From the NCBI RefSeq assembly GCF_017562075.2, contig NC_054083.1, forward strand, positions 248,001 through 312,000: 64,000 nucleotides of DNA, written 5' to 3'. Positions 1-11,276 of the stretch are shown here, in pieces. The number at the start of each line of letters is the position of its first letter. Position 1 is the first letter of the stretch. The position numbers and the translations under genes are program-made. Under the pieces are notes generated by a model. It was not told where the DNA came from and did not search any database. It worked only from the letters and a program-made list of their open reading frames with translations. This DNA comes from Anopheles merus (lineage: Eukaryota > Arthropoda > Insecta > Diptera > Culicidae).

Positions 1-2239
1 CTTTTTCAGGATTTCCTTGGCCTTTGGAATCATAGATTTTGAGAGAAATCCATCTGAGAATGTTGGCTTTTCACGATCAATAATAATCCTAGAATGAAAT
101 TTTAATGAAATTCATCGTAACATACGCCAAATTAGAGATAATTATTTACCTGCGATACTGCGAGCAACGGTCATCGTTATAGAGAAGCAATGCTAAGTTG
201 GATAAATTAAATGTGGATTTATAGAGATTATTTTGATCTAATATAAAGGTTTCAGCTCCATAATTAGTGGACAAATCCCGTTCAATAGAGACAACAATTT
301 CGTTACTAGCATGACTAATTATGTATCCAGAAGCTACGGCAATCCGTTTAGAAGTACTACAAATAATATAGTCACCAACTTGAAAATTATCCAAAGCTTT
401 AGGTAATTTGCTACTTGCTGCTTCTAATTTGAAAGTATGAAAATATAAGTCATCCACGATACGCACAGGAGAGACTAAAATCAGCCCATAAATGCATCTT
501 CCTGTTTCTGCACGTTCCTTTGGGGATGAATTCCAGATGTTTTGTACGTTGTGCGCTGAGAACGGTGGAATATGGTTAATTTAATTTTCTGGTGCTGGCG
601 CTTAAACTCTACTTACATTGTAGTGTCTCGTCATGAGTTTCCAAGTATATAAGACCGGACCATTGAATGAAGTAATCGACGTCTTTAGTTCTTAGATGGC
701 CACATGCTTCTTCTGCAAGTATTGACAATCCACAATTTGTTAAGGTGCCTTCACGTTCGCTTTTCAACAATGTTATGCAAACTGTGTTATATGGACATTT
801 GGCACAAGCTCGTTCGTTATTGATAGGGTCTGGTAATATAGGCTTCATCGCAAACGATCCATTTTGAGTTAAATCATCTTTTACCATCCATTTGCTTAGG
901 GACCGTGCAACTTCATTTCGCAGAATGATCAAATCGCGCTTCATGTTGCGATTTGCAGTTACACGACTACATTTTCCCTCTTTCAAGTACAGGAGTAATC
1001 CAGCGTCTACCTCATGTCCAACAAGATTCATCATCATTTGATACAACGCCAGCTGGCCAAGGTGTTCAAATGAATAACTAGCTCGACCTGTTTTCAATTC
1101 TAAAGGCATAATTTCAAACGTTTTCTTTGTCGCATCTCTTGATACGGAAACTGTTGCATCAATTCTGCCTTTAACTCCCAAATGATGGCACCAAATATTT
1201 TCCTCGATATCATTAACATCACAGATGGCAATTGTTTCAGTATCAGTTTGTATAGAACTGTGATGAAAGTATTTGTTTAAGAACGTCTCGATTTCATTAA
1301 GATATGGACCCAGTAAGCTGAACGCTTCCTTCGTGCTTAAGTTAACTTCATAAAGAGATGAAATAACCTTTTTAGTCTTCATAACTTTTCTTGCAATAGT
1401 TTCTACATGAGTTAGTACTTTACAAGACTTGTCCAAAAGGCACTGTTGGAAAATGTAATGCACCACGGTTCCAATAACCATCTAATGAGGAATACAGATT
1501 TAAAGAAAAATGCATTAAATTATGAAATTAATGTTGAGTAATTTCGCACAAACCTGTGTGTTCTCCGATTCCGACATACGAAACAGCTCCTGTAAGACTC
1601 CGCGCCGATGACAGAATAATGATCCCACTACAGTAGTGCCTGAAACGAGTCTATCAGGATCCGTGACAAAAAATCCGAAATCTGCGTTGACTACAAAATG
1701 GCTTGATGATGGACTAACTTTCATGGCCAACACTGATACTATCAAGCCCTGAGAGATGCATTGAATCATATTCCTGTAATATAGGAGACTTTGCTGAATT
1801 CAGTTGATTTTTCGTTTGTGCATAATTACCAAGGAGGAAAAAGCTGACAAATAGCTTTTTCTTCGGAATGAGAATCTTGCAATGATACTTTAATGGTTCC
1901 ATTCTCAAGTTGTTCAATTGTCAAGATACTGCATCTTTTCCATGTAGTTAGGTCTAAGGTGAAGTGCTTTAAAAATAATCATTCGGTAAAAAATTTATGA
2001 AAATTTAATATTATTTCAACAAACAAAATCGTTACCTGATGTACAGTGTTACAGTGCATATCGTCCCATTCTTCATCCCAATTTATAAGAGAACAGACAT
2101 TATTATCGTTATCAGAACAATCTTTCGATGCCGTTTCGACAGCGGTAACGACATTAGAAACGTTTAATTTCCAGTGCTTCTCCTCTAATCCCGCATCAAT
2201 TTTGGGAGATTCGTTGTTTGAGGAACATCTCCTTTTCAT
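1..2239 (-). CDS. DNA2: DNA replication helicase/nuclease DNA2, 5' part (six exons, continues past left edge)
   Basis: DNA2 is a nuclear/mitochondrial nuclease-helicase that trims Okazaki flaps and resects DNA ends. Six exons read in phase on the minus strand: 2239-2036, 1966-1830, 1773-1554, 1481-617, 555-150 and 88-1, each bounded by GT/AG. I checked that all junction phases agree. The start is the ATG at 2237-2239, opening MKRRCSS. Exon 3 carries the DNA2-type stretch with LVSGTTVVGSLFCHRR. Exon 4 carries the RecB-like nuclease motifs (GRIDATV, then MPLELKTGR, then GQLALYQ) and the iron-sulphur cysteines (ACAKCPYNTVC). Exons 5-6 enter the region before the helicase, which lies outside the window. 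No break is seen. Exon coordinates come from splice-site reading, not transcripts. Family assignment is strong; whether the gene is complete beyond base 1 cannot be seen. Confidence 0.9.
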
Positions 2240-2261
2240 CCTTTCCGTGAGTTATCAGTTG

Positions 2262-2331
2262 ATATATATATATATATATGGAAATATATATATATATTTA
2301 GATATGTATGTGTATATGTTTATATTTGTAT
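2262..2331. repeat. AT/GTAT microsatellite
   Basis: Alternating TA runs (2262-2299) pass into a TATG/TGTATA-rich stretch just upstream of the DNA2 start codon. This is low complexity with no function visible. Confidence 0.8.
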
Positions 2332-2401
2332 AACTGAGATAAGCAAAATGAACAATTTAAAGATACGTATCACAACAACTCAGCCCGTCACTGAACATAA
2401 T

Positions 2402-3345
2402 GAATTGTCCGCCAAAAATAATACGCCTGAGCCAAGGTGGATTAAAAATATCAGGTGGTGGATAAGGGTTTTTGAGGGGTCGCCATAGTTGAGGGACTTT
2501 ACGTCATTTTAAAACCGTTAACCAATGGTTTCCGCTCACAAAGCATATCAAATAGAAAAGATTTCTTTGTTACTACGTGCAATTTTATGTTTCTATTGAT
2601 TTTATCGAAAAGATGAGATGTATTAACTAAAGATTTGATTATTTGTTTATGCACGAAATGTAAAATCATGTGAGTAAGGGCCGTGTCTGTGCTTCGTCGC
2701 ATGCGATTCTGGCGCACGTGCTGTCAAACGCTTTTTCGATTCATGTTACGATTAATTAATGGTTTTAATAGTTTAACGATTATGAAAAATTAGTTTGTCG
2801 TTGTTCCTTCAAAACACCACGCATATAGATTTACAGATAACATCGGATGCGGCGTTCGACGAAATCGCACGTCCGACGTTATTTGTCAAATTCCATATAA
2901 AATGTTGACAGGCCTTCCGATAAAATCGCATCCGATGGAGCACAGACACGGGCCTAAGTGTTCGAATCTCACGTAAATTGTCCGTGCTGCTCGTATATAA
3001 TGAGTAATTAACGTGAAAATTGCACAAAAAAATAATATCTTAGTTTTTATCCTCAAAAATGTCGAAAAAAACAATGAATCATAGAATAAATTTACGGAAT
3101 AACACGAAAGAACACACTTAAATCTATGTTTAAATGTTAAATACGAACTCGTAAAGCCCTAAATATATATTTAAAGAATATTTAATCGAAAAAATGTGGT
3201 AGATAAATTAAATGAACCATTTTAAAAAATGTAAACAAAGTTTGAATCCTGGGGACCTTACGTCAAGCGACGAATTGTCAAAATGCACTAGATTCCATCA
3301 CCTGATATTTTTAAATCCAACGTGGTTTGACAGCAGGCGGAATTT
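2402..3345. repeat. Possible degenerate inverted-repeat element
   Basis: The core near 2440-2465 (GGATTAAAAATATCAGGTG) recurs in reverse complement near 3298-3325. A weaker match extends outward on each side (GCCTG, ATTGTC). The interior is AT-rich with no coding frame and contains a second short imperfect inverted repeat near 2845-2940. It could be an old MITE or coincidental divergence of dispersed repeats. No target duplication was found. Apart from this I see nothing in 2332-3370. Confidence 0.35.
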
Positions 3346-3370
3346 AAAAATCTGACAATATTAATACACG

Positions 3371-4188
3371 ATGCGCAATCTCAGATTGCGCATATATTCG
3401 TTTTATCAAAATATATGTCATTTCGCGTAGCCAACCCTGAGCTATAAACGTCATTTCCATGCAATTTCAGATTGCGCCAACCCAAGTGCCACAAATCCAC
3501 TAAACGACCACTAAACGGCTTCTAAACGACTCAAGTTCTCTACCTAAACGGAATATAGAAAGACTTCGTTTAGCAGACGGCAAACGACTCATTCATTCTA
3601 AAAAAAGCAAAAAAGCTGGTGGCGCTCTCTGTTGGTGGGATACCCCAACCAGTTGAGCTTCATCGCTTGGAGGAGAGCTTTCTCATTTCCTCTGTACTGT
3701 TGTATGGTTTTGCATTGAAGTTATGCATCGCTAGAACTAGAACGGCGATACAATTGTTTAATTACTAAACTCCAACGGAAACCACCAGTACTGAAGCAAG
3801 TGAGATTTGAGTAATGGTCGTTGGTGTTGATACCCACGTATCTGACCACACGACCATTCACATAGATTTTTGCTCAGAAAGTTAGAAGGCTATATAGGTC
3901 ATGATAAGATGAAACTTGTCGAAACACATTGCAAGAACAGGATAGCAATATAATGATGAGTTGTAATACGCCATCTATTGATCAAACCAATGAAGCTGTG
4001 GAGCTTTCATTTTTTTATATGGATATTCAATTTTCCAGTCGTTTAAGCTTAATATGTGGCGCTTGGGAAGATTGCGCATAAATTTTCAAGATTATATGTC
4101 CGAGATATATAATTTTTTTTTTGACAGATAAATATATCAAACCGACCCGTTTGACAGATAAATATATGCGCAATCTGAGATTGCGCAT
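3371..4188. mobile_element. Short MITE-like element with self-palindromic termini, split by another element
   Basis: Both ends carry a motif that is itself almost a palindrome: ATGCGCAATCT followed by AGATTGCGCAT, with one unpaired base between. It is followed inward by ATATATT on the left and mirrored (AATATAT) on the right. Without the inserted element at 3481-4067, about 230 bp remain, non-coding. Flanks give only CG/CG as a possible 2-bp duplication. Internal copies of AGATTGCGC flank the nested insertion. Assignment to a family is not possible from sequence alone. Confidence 0.5.
3481..4067 (-). mobile_element. Non-autonomous inverted-repeat element, copy A (587 bp)
   Basis: The left end reads CCCAAGTGCCACA and the right end TGTGGCGCTTGGG, giving imperfect terminal inverted repeats. 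It is flanked by AA on both sides (3479-3480, 4068-4069), suggesting a 2-bp target duplication. The left subterminal zone repeats CTAAACG four times and has one inverted copy. Copy B, in the opposite orientation, lies at 6243-11276 (588 bp once its nested copia is removed), and the two align along their length with small differences. There is no coding capacity. The same termini on two independent insertions make the boundaries credible. Confidence 0.75.
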
Positions 4189-4484
4189 CGTCTATTGCTA
4201 CGGTGAAGAATGTATTAAAGACGTGCAACATACAGTTTTCTTAATTATTAGAGCAATTTTGCTGTGAAAATTTTGTAAAGAGCTGAAAAAAACATTTTTT
4301 ACATTTTGTAATTTTTTCGAAAAAATCCGTTCTACTTTGAAAAGCTATATCTAAAAAACGGTAGTGAGTTGTACCAATCTATGCACAGTTATAGAAACTG
4401 CATTAGTTTGTTTAATTTTCATCAAAATATTGCATCGATATTGGATGACGCATTCAAAAGTTATAACCCAAATAGCCAGCTCGT

Positions 4485-4735
4485 ACTTTATAGCTGATTT
4501 AGGGCTGTTTAACGAAAAATCGTTCCGATGTCGTACTTTATGGCTGATTAAGAGATAGACGGTACTTTGCGGAACTACGGAGCTTTTTAACAGGCACATG
4601 GTACTCTCAGGAACCTTGTAGCTGATTAGCCTGATGTGTAGGGTTCATGATGGAACTTAAAGGCTTGTTAAGAAAGCGTACCAAACTTGGTGGAACTTTA
4701 TAGCTTTTTAATGCATGACATCGGTACGAGATGGC
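4485..4735 (+). repeat. Degenerate tandem repeat, about 42-bp period
   Basis: About six diverged units share a pattern of GGAAC or GTAC followed by TTTATAGCTG/TTTTTAA, with a GGTAC in the spacer, e.g. GGAACTTTATAGCTTTTTAA near 4700. Units differ in length and sequence, so boundaries are approximate. No ORF of interest overlaps it. Confidence 0.5.
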
Positions 4736-5681
4736 TCTTGTCAAATTGTCAAAGTGTGACGCCGTCAATCATCTCATTGCTGCTGCACAAGTTTCGTTTC
4801 GTTAATTGAAGAAGGGATTTTTAGGGAAGTGATTGTGACTGTACAGTAAATTGTGATACATTTCGTGTAATTTATTAATATTAAGGATTCAAACATACAT
4901 ACATGTACACAAACAAAACAAATCCTGTTGTTTATTTCATCGATGACGCTTGCTTGAAAATAAAACACAAAGAAAAACAATCCCCGGCACCGTAGCATAA
5001 GGAAGCTGCTTAGGCGCTATTTAAAAGGACCGCCTGGAACTTCGATGCTGTTTATCTACTGCAAAAGGCGAATTCAAGCAGCGATCTTTAGCATGCCAAA
5101 ATGAGCTGCTTAAGCAATTCTGGCTATTTGGGAAGCCTCCAAAGTCGATGACTACCCGGGTAGCCCGGATGCCTGGAATATGATTTTTTTGGTTGCCAGT
5201 GACAGGGTTAAAATCGTCCCGCTGGGCAAAGCGATGGAAGAAATCATTGCCTTTCGTGCATTTTCTCATGCCTTCTTTTTCCCTCCACGGCAAATTTGTC
5301 AAGCAACTTGTTTAGCTATCTGTCGCTGGCTCGGCTTCAAGGCCTCGATACACGACCTGAAAACTCGAGGCGAAAACTCAAAATTGTGAAATCTTTACGT
5401 CAAAAAGTTTACGGGTCGTGTAGCCGCGTCTTGTGTACCACCATGCACACAAAACTACAGGCGGTCCCCGAGATACACGGTTAATGGGGACCGAAAACGA
5501 CCGCAAAATACCGCGTATCTCGAATTTCCGCGTAAGTCGAATCTCGTGATTTCCAGCCAAAATATCACTAATTTTCGTGCAATTTTGCAAGTAGGGAGTG
5601 GTTTTCGCCACCAAATTAATTATTTGACATGTTTCTACTGAATTGAACAATTTTAAACCTTTTTAAATAGTATTTTAAAAT
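4736..5681. other. Gene-free interval with a MITE-like end
   Basis: No convincing coding frame. From about 5456 the sequence reads ACAGGCGGTCCCCGAGATAC and continues with CCGCGTATCTCGAATTTCCGC. This resembles the end of a TA-flanked MITE of a style common in arthropod genomes (from memory, not verified). The opposite terminus is not seen, so it is at best a fragment. The last 40 bp before 5682 are AT-rich and form the left flank of the copia array. Confidence 0.35.
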
Positions 5682-5873
5682 TGTATTTATTTAAGCAAAA
5701 ACGATATGCGACTTGTCGCTACAAAAGTACAGGAAAGAAGAAGTTCAATGAATCAAGATTAACGGCATGACTGCCAACCTAAAAGAGAGAAATGCGTTCC
5801 CAATGAACAAAGTCCAAATGTCAAAGTGACATCCGAATAAGCAATAGTTAAGCAGAGGTTGCTAACTTTAACA
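5682..5873 (-). repeat. Copia array: leftmost LTR (3' LTR)
   Basis: 192 bp, TG...CA, matching the LTRs at 20242, 24469, 28696 and 35739. On the minus strand it starts TGTTAAAG and ends AAATAAATACA, including an AATAAA polyadenylation signal near its end. It is preceded in element orientation by a polypurine tract seen here as CCCCCACT at 5874-5881. Its outer flank (…TTTTAAAAT) is not transposon sequence, so this is the true left border of the array. Confidence 0.9.
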
Positions 5874-5880
5874 CCCCCAC

Positions 5881-6242
5881 TCAACCGATGCACCTTGCCA
5901 AACCTATGGCTAAACAGTTTCGCTGAAACGTTGCAGTCGGTAGTCCCTTTGTCAGCATATCTGCCTGCTGGTTCGCTGTCGGGATATCCTTGAGGACAAT
6001 CTGTCTATCCTTCACCAAGTCTTTCAAGAAGAACAGCTTAACATCAACATGTTTCAGCCTTCCCAGTCCCTTGGGGTCTTTCACGATGCTCATCGCTGAC
6101 TGGTTATCTTCGAAATAGGTCACTGGAAAATCCACCTTGCAGCCAAGGTCATAAAGCAGACGCGACATCCACACCCCATGACGAACAGCAACACATAGAG
6201 CCGTCAATTCAGCTTCCGTCGAAGACAGCGCCACGGTTTGTT
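5881..6242 (-). pseudogene. Copia pol C-terminus (end of RNase H), split fragment
   Basis: Encodes the last ~120 residues of the array copia polyprotein: SSTEAELTAL, the FEDNQSAM motif, and ADMLTKGLP before the end at LARCIG. It is nearly identical to the same segment at 20441-20802. It stops at 6242 where the inverted-repeat element begins and resumes at 11277. The short reading frame extending to 6291 is carried by the inserted element, not the original gene. Confidence 0.88.
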
Positions 6243-6393
6243 CCCAAGCGCCACAGATTAAGCTTAAACGACTGGAAAATTGAATATCCATAGGAAAAAA
6301 ATGAAAGCTTCACAGCTTCATTAGTTTGATCAATAGATGGCGTATTACAACTCATCATTATATTGCTATCCTTTTCTTGCAATGTGTTTCGAC

Positions 6394-6567
6394 TGTTGGG
6401 AAGGAATGACTAGCTACCTTGAAACATGTATGCACCTTGTTGAGATGTCAAAACAAAAAGGAATAAGAATAAAAACAACTCTCTTGAACTTCGACCAGCA
6501 AAGAAAGTAGTTGTGCGTCGCTTCTCGTCTGGCATCCGAAATACATGAAAATACCAAATAATCATCA
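6394..6567 (+). repeat. 5' LTR of plus-strand copia
   Basis: 174 bp, TGTTGGG...ATCATCA. It contains AATAAA at 6468-6473, a plausible polyadenylation signal. It matches 10661-10834. Confidence 0.95.
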
Positions 6568-6582
6568 GGTTATGGGCCCAGT
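6568..6582 (+). other. Primer binding site, half-tRNA initiator-Met type
   Basis: GGTTATGGGCCCAGT directly abuts the LTR. It is complementary to the anticodon arm region of initiator tRNA-Met rather than its 3' end. This is the known priming mode of Drosophila copia (from family knowledge). Confidence 0.85.
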
Positions 6583-6736
6583 GCATCCCACCGTATCCCA
6601 GGTATCCCAGTAATCCGATAGTTGCTTTAATTTCACAAGGAATTCACCAAGGTAAAAGGTGTGTATTTAGCTGTGAAATTGTTCCCGGTGTGTCGCTGGC
6701 ATTGTGCGTTGTTCCGTGATCGTGAAACGCTACAAG

Positions 6737-9700
6737 ATGGCTGCCGAAGGCTTGAAAGCTTGTTTTACAAAGCTGAATGCTACAAATTATGTGGCATGGA
6801 AATTTCGGATGCAAACGCTGTTAGAACGAGAAGAAGTATGGGACGTTATCGAAAAAGAATGTCCGGTTCAAGAAAGTGCAGAGTTCGTATCTTGGAAAAA
6901 GATGGATCGAAAGGCTCGAAATACGATCGCTATGCTCGTGGAGGATAATCAGTTGCGTTTTATCAAAAAGGCTGAGACTGCTTTCGAAATGTGGGAGAAC
7001 CTACGTGCCTATCATGAAAAGGCAACGATAAGCAACCAAGCGATGCTTCTTCAGCAGCTGTGTTCGACAAATCTGGCTGAAGATGGTGATATGGAGCAAC
7101 ACATTGAGCATGTAGAGGATTTGTATGAGCGATTAGACAATAGCGGTGTCGAGATCAGTGAACTGCTGCGAATAATAATGTTGTTACGATCTTTGCCACC
7201 ATCGTACAGCAGTTTTGTTACGTCGTTGGAAAATCGGCCACAGGAGGATTTAACTATGGATATAGTTTTGGGCCGTTTGCGGGATGAAAGCTTGAAACGA
7301 CAAAATCAGGATGGAGTTGGCAATAACGCAGTAAAGGCGTTGAAAGCAGAAGTAAAGAATAAAAATGAAAAGATGAAGTGCTTCTTTTGCAACCAGTCGG
7401 GTCATTTCCGCAGAAACTGCCGAAAGTTTCTAGAGTCGAAGAAGAAGAACGCAAGTTCTGCACAGCAAGCGAGACAAACAGATGCTAGGCAAATCCCCGA
7501 TGACGCTCATGCTAACGTATGCGATACGGTTTGTTTCATGGCAGGTGAAGTAATTCCTGGAGCTTGGACTGTGGATAGTGGCTGTACTTGTCACATGACG
7601 AATGACCGTAATTTCTTTACTGAATTTAAAAGTGATATTTTCACTGATGTGATGTTAGCCGATGGAAAGAAAACAAAATCGACAGGTCGAGGTAGCGGAG
7701 TGATTTTCGGTCTGAATGACGCAGGAAAGCGGGTCGCGATAAAAATCGACAATGTACTGTATGTTCCTGGCTTGGAAGGTGGTTTGATTTCAGTCAGAAG
7801 ATTAGTCATGAAAGGTTTCAATGTTGTATTTGAAGGGAACGCATGTAAGATCGCTTCCGACAAGGGCAATGTCGTCGCTGTTGGTGAAATACAAGGCAAT
7901 TTGTACAAATTGAAAATGGCTGAGCAGTGCAAGGTAGCTACCGCAAATCATACCGATAAGTGTCAACACACTTGGCATCGCAGATTAGGACACCGAGCGA
8001 TGGATGTCGTTGAAATATTGCAAACAAAGGGATTAGTCGATGGTGTGAACATCCAAGACTGTGGCGAAAGAGAGGTGTGCGAGTGTTGCCTAAAAGGGAA
8101 ACTATCCCGATTGCCTTTTCCGATGGTGACTGAACGAAAGTCGAGGAAACCACTTGACCTTGTACACACTGATCTTTGTGGGCCGATGGAGAACCCTACT
8201 CCTAGCGGTTGTAAATATTTCATGGCGATGACGGATGATTACAGTCGGTTCTGCGTAGTGTACCTGTTGCGATCGAAAGACGAAACAACTGGCAAGATCA
8301 AAGAGTATGTCCGCTCGTGTGAGAATGTTTTTGGACGGAAGCCCTGCATCATTCGATCTGACGGCGGAGGTGAGTTTACGGGAAATGTATTACAAGAGTT
8401 TTATAAGAATGAAGGCATAAAAGCACAGTTCTCTACGCCGTACTCACCACAATCGAATGGAATTGCTGAGCGCAAAAACAGATCTCTGCAAGAAATGGCA
8501 AATTGCATGATTTTAGATGCTGGACTGCCGAAACGCTATTGGGGTGAAGCAGTTTTAACTGCTGCTTATTTGCAAAATCGCCTTCCGTCGAGATCAATTG
8601 ATCGTACACCCTACGAGTTGTGGACCGGGTACAAACCGAACTTATCAAAGCTTCGAGTGTTTGGATGTGAAGCTTATGTGCACATTCCAGAAGAGAAGAG
8701 AAAGAAGTTCGAACCAAAAGGAAAGAAAATGGTTTTTCTTGGGTACTCCGATAACCACAAAGGGTACCGTTTTGTTGACATTACCACTGACCGTGTAACT
8801 ATCAGTCGAGATGCACGATTTCTCGAACAAAGTGTTGGGTCAGGGCGACAGGAGGAGCATGGGCAAGTAAATGGTTTGCAACCCACAATATATGAAGAAG
8901 AAGCCATCGTGGAGCTAGATAGCGAGGAAGAAACGAATGGCGAGCTCGAGGAGGCTGAATCTGTTTATGAAGATAAACAAGAAGATACCCCGACTGTAGA
9001 TCGTACGGGAAGAACATATCGTAGCACACGAGGTAAATTGCCATCTCATTTGGAAAACTTCATTGTAGGAAAGGTTACGCATGATGAAGAACCCAATGAT
9101 TATCGCGAAGCGATATGTGTTGCTGAATGGAAGAACGCAATGCAAGAGGAGATGGAAGCACATTATGTAAACCAAACATGGGAGCTCGTGAACCTGCCAG
9201 AAAACAGAAAAACAATTGGAGCCAAGTGGGTTTTTAAACTCAAACGAGATGAGAATGGAAATGTTATAAGACATAAGGCTCGCATTGTGGCGCAGGGTTA
9301 TTCGCAAAAATATGGAGATGATTTTACTGATGTGTTCGCTCCTGTAACTCGTCAAACTACCCTTCGAATCATGATAGCTGTTGCAGCTCAGAAAAGTCTA
9401 ATTTTGAAGCAATTTGACGTGAAAACAGCGTATCTGAACGGAATGATTTAAGAAGATTTGTACATGAGACAACCACCTGGATTCATAGCTCATGGTCAGG
9501 AAGGATTAGTTTGCAAGCTGCGTAAAAGCATATATGGTTTAAAGCAGTCGGCAAGAAGCTGGAACAAAGCATTACATGCAATCTTGTTGAAGCTTGGCTT
9601 TATGCAGTGCGAATCAGATGCTTGCTTGTACATAGGAAGCAATGGTGGCATTGCGGTATATCTACTGGTGTACGTAGATGATTTGCTCATCGGTAGCGTA

Positions 9701-10618
9701 TCAGAGGCAGAAATCGATCGGATTTTTCAGAGTCTTAAAGAAGAGTTCGACATTACTTCTCTTGGTGCAGTGAAACACTTCCTTGGGTACAAGGTGGAAA
9801 AGAAAGATAATGGTTACGCAATGGGACTCACTTCTTACATAGAACAGCTGATAGTGAAGTTTGGAATGGAGGAGGCATACCCAGCGAAGACTCCCATGGA
9901 CACTGGGTACACGTTATTGAACGAATGCAGCAAGTCTCTTACAGAGAAAACTCGTTACCGTAGCCTGATAGGTGCACTAATGTACCTGTCCGTAAACGCA
10001 AGACCCGATATCTCATTAAGCGTTGGCTTATTAGGAAGAAAGGTGGAAAACCCTAATGAGAGCGATTGGGCTGCCGCTAAAAGAGTAATACGTTACTTGA
10101 AAGGCACCAAGGACTACAAGTTGTTTTATGGTCCTCGAAACGGATGGATACTTGAAGGCTATTCCGATGCAGACTGGGCAGGTGATAAGCAGACCCGGAA
10201 GTCTACAAGCGGTTTTGTGTTCTTCTACGGAGGAGGGCCAGTATGCTGGGCTAGTAAAGTTCAGGTTAGTGTTGCATTATCTTCCCTTGAAGCAGAATAT
10301 AATGCGCTTACCCTGGCTTGTCAGGAAGCAGTATGGTTGAGACGACTATTGGCGGACTTTGGCGAACCACAAACTGCACCAACTACTTTGAACGAGGACA
10401 ACCAAGGGTGTATCAGTTTCGCAACGGCGGAACGATCGAGTGGTCGTGTCAAACACATTGACACAAAAAGAAACTTTATCCGTGAGCTGAGTGACCAGAA
10501 GGCTGTTAAAGTGATCTACTGTCCATCGAACGAAATGGTAGCTGATGCTTTAACGAAGCCCTTACCTTCATCACAGTTTGACAAGTTTGTGACGCGGATT
10601 TATTACGAATCCGTATAA
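6737..10618 (+). pseudogene. Copia Gag-Pol polyprotein with one nonsense codon
   Basis: The polyprotein supplies capsid, protease, integrase, reverse transcriptase and RNase H. I chose the ATG at 6737 (MAAEGLKACF, good Kozak context) over the in-frame ATG at 6704. Domains in order are: gag UBN2-like region; zinc knuckle CFFCNQSGHFRRNC; protease VDSGC; integrase HHCC (WHRRLGH...CECC); core aspartates in HTDLCGP and RSDGGGEF and the glutamate in SNGIAERKNR; reverse transcriptase YVDDLLIG; RNase H YSDADWAGD; C-terminal DALTKPLP. The frame is continuous except for TAA at 9449-9451, after LNGMI in the reverse transcriptase, where relatives encode an acidic residue. Downstream sequence from 9452 stays in frame to 10618. 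So it is non-coding as full Pol unless read through; a base-call error is possible. Confidence 0.93.
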
Positions 10619-10649
10619 CGTTTTTGTTTTGTCTTGAATTCGTTAGTCA

Positions 10650-10660
10650 TTCAGGAGGAG
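10650..10660 (+). other. Polypurine tract of plus-strand copia
   Basis: AGGAGGAG immediately before the 3' LTR, the expected plus-strand primer position. Confidence 0.7.
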
Positions 10661-10834
10661 TGTTGGGAAGGAATGACTAGCTACCTTGAAACATGTATGC
10701 ACCTTGTTGAGATGTCAAAACAAAAAGGAATAAGAATAAAAACAACTCTCTTGAACTTCGACCAGCAAAGAAAGTAGTTGTGCGTCGCTTCTCGTCTGGC
10801 ATCCGAAATACATGAAAATACCAAATAATCATCA
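10661..10834 (+). repeat. 3' LTR of plus-strand copia
   Basis: 174 bp, identical to 6394-6567 by reading, followed by the target duplication TCGAC. Confidence 0.95.
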
Positions 10835-11276
10835 TCGACAAGTTTCATCTTACAATGACCTATATAGCCTTCTAACTTTCTGAGCAAAAATCTATATGAA
10901 TGGTCGTGTGGTCAGATACGTGGGTATCAACACCAACGACCATTACTCAAATCTCACTTGCTTCAGTACTGGTGGTTTCCGTTGGAGTTTAGTTTTTAAA
11001 CAATCGTATCGCCGTTCTAGTTCTAGCGATGCATAACTTCAATGCGAAACCATACAACAGTACAGAGGAAATGAGAAAGCTCTCCTCCAAGCGAGGAAGC
11101 TCCACAGGTTGGGTATCCCACAAACAGATGGCGCCACCAGCTTTTTTTGCTATTTTTAGAATGCATGAGTCGTTTGCCGTCTGCTAAACGAAGTCTTTCT
11201 ATATTCCGTTTAGGTAGAGAATTTGAGGCGTTTAGAAGCCGTTTAGTGGTCGTTTAGTGGATTTGTGGCACTTGGG

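Larger units (their letters stand above)
6394..10834 (+). mobile_element. Complete Ty1/copia retrotransposon (4,441 bp)
   Basis: Has two LTRs, a primer site, one long gag-pol frame and a polypurine tract. It is flanked by the 5-bp duplication TCGAC (6389-6393, 10835-10839). The LTRs look identical base for base, so insertion is recent in evolutionary terms. It interrupts inverted-repeat element copy B. The single visible defect is an in-frame TAA at 9449-9451 in the reverse transcriptase. Confidence 0.95.
6243..11276 (+). mobile_element. Non-autonomous inverted-repeat element, copy B, split by a copia
   Basis: Termini CCCAAGCGCCACA (left) and TGTGGCACTTGGG (right), flanked by TT/TT (6241-6242, 11277-11278). 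The outer sequences join to the exact uninterrupted copia sequence seen at 20802-20812, so the empty site is known from paralogues and the duplication is 2 bp. Excluding the plus-strand copia (6394-10834) and its 5-bp duplication, 588 bp remain, matching copy A at 3481-4067 in reverse orientation. Confidence 0.82.
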
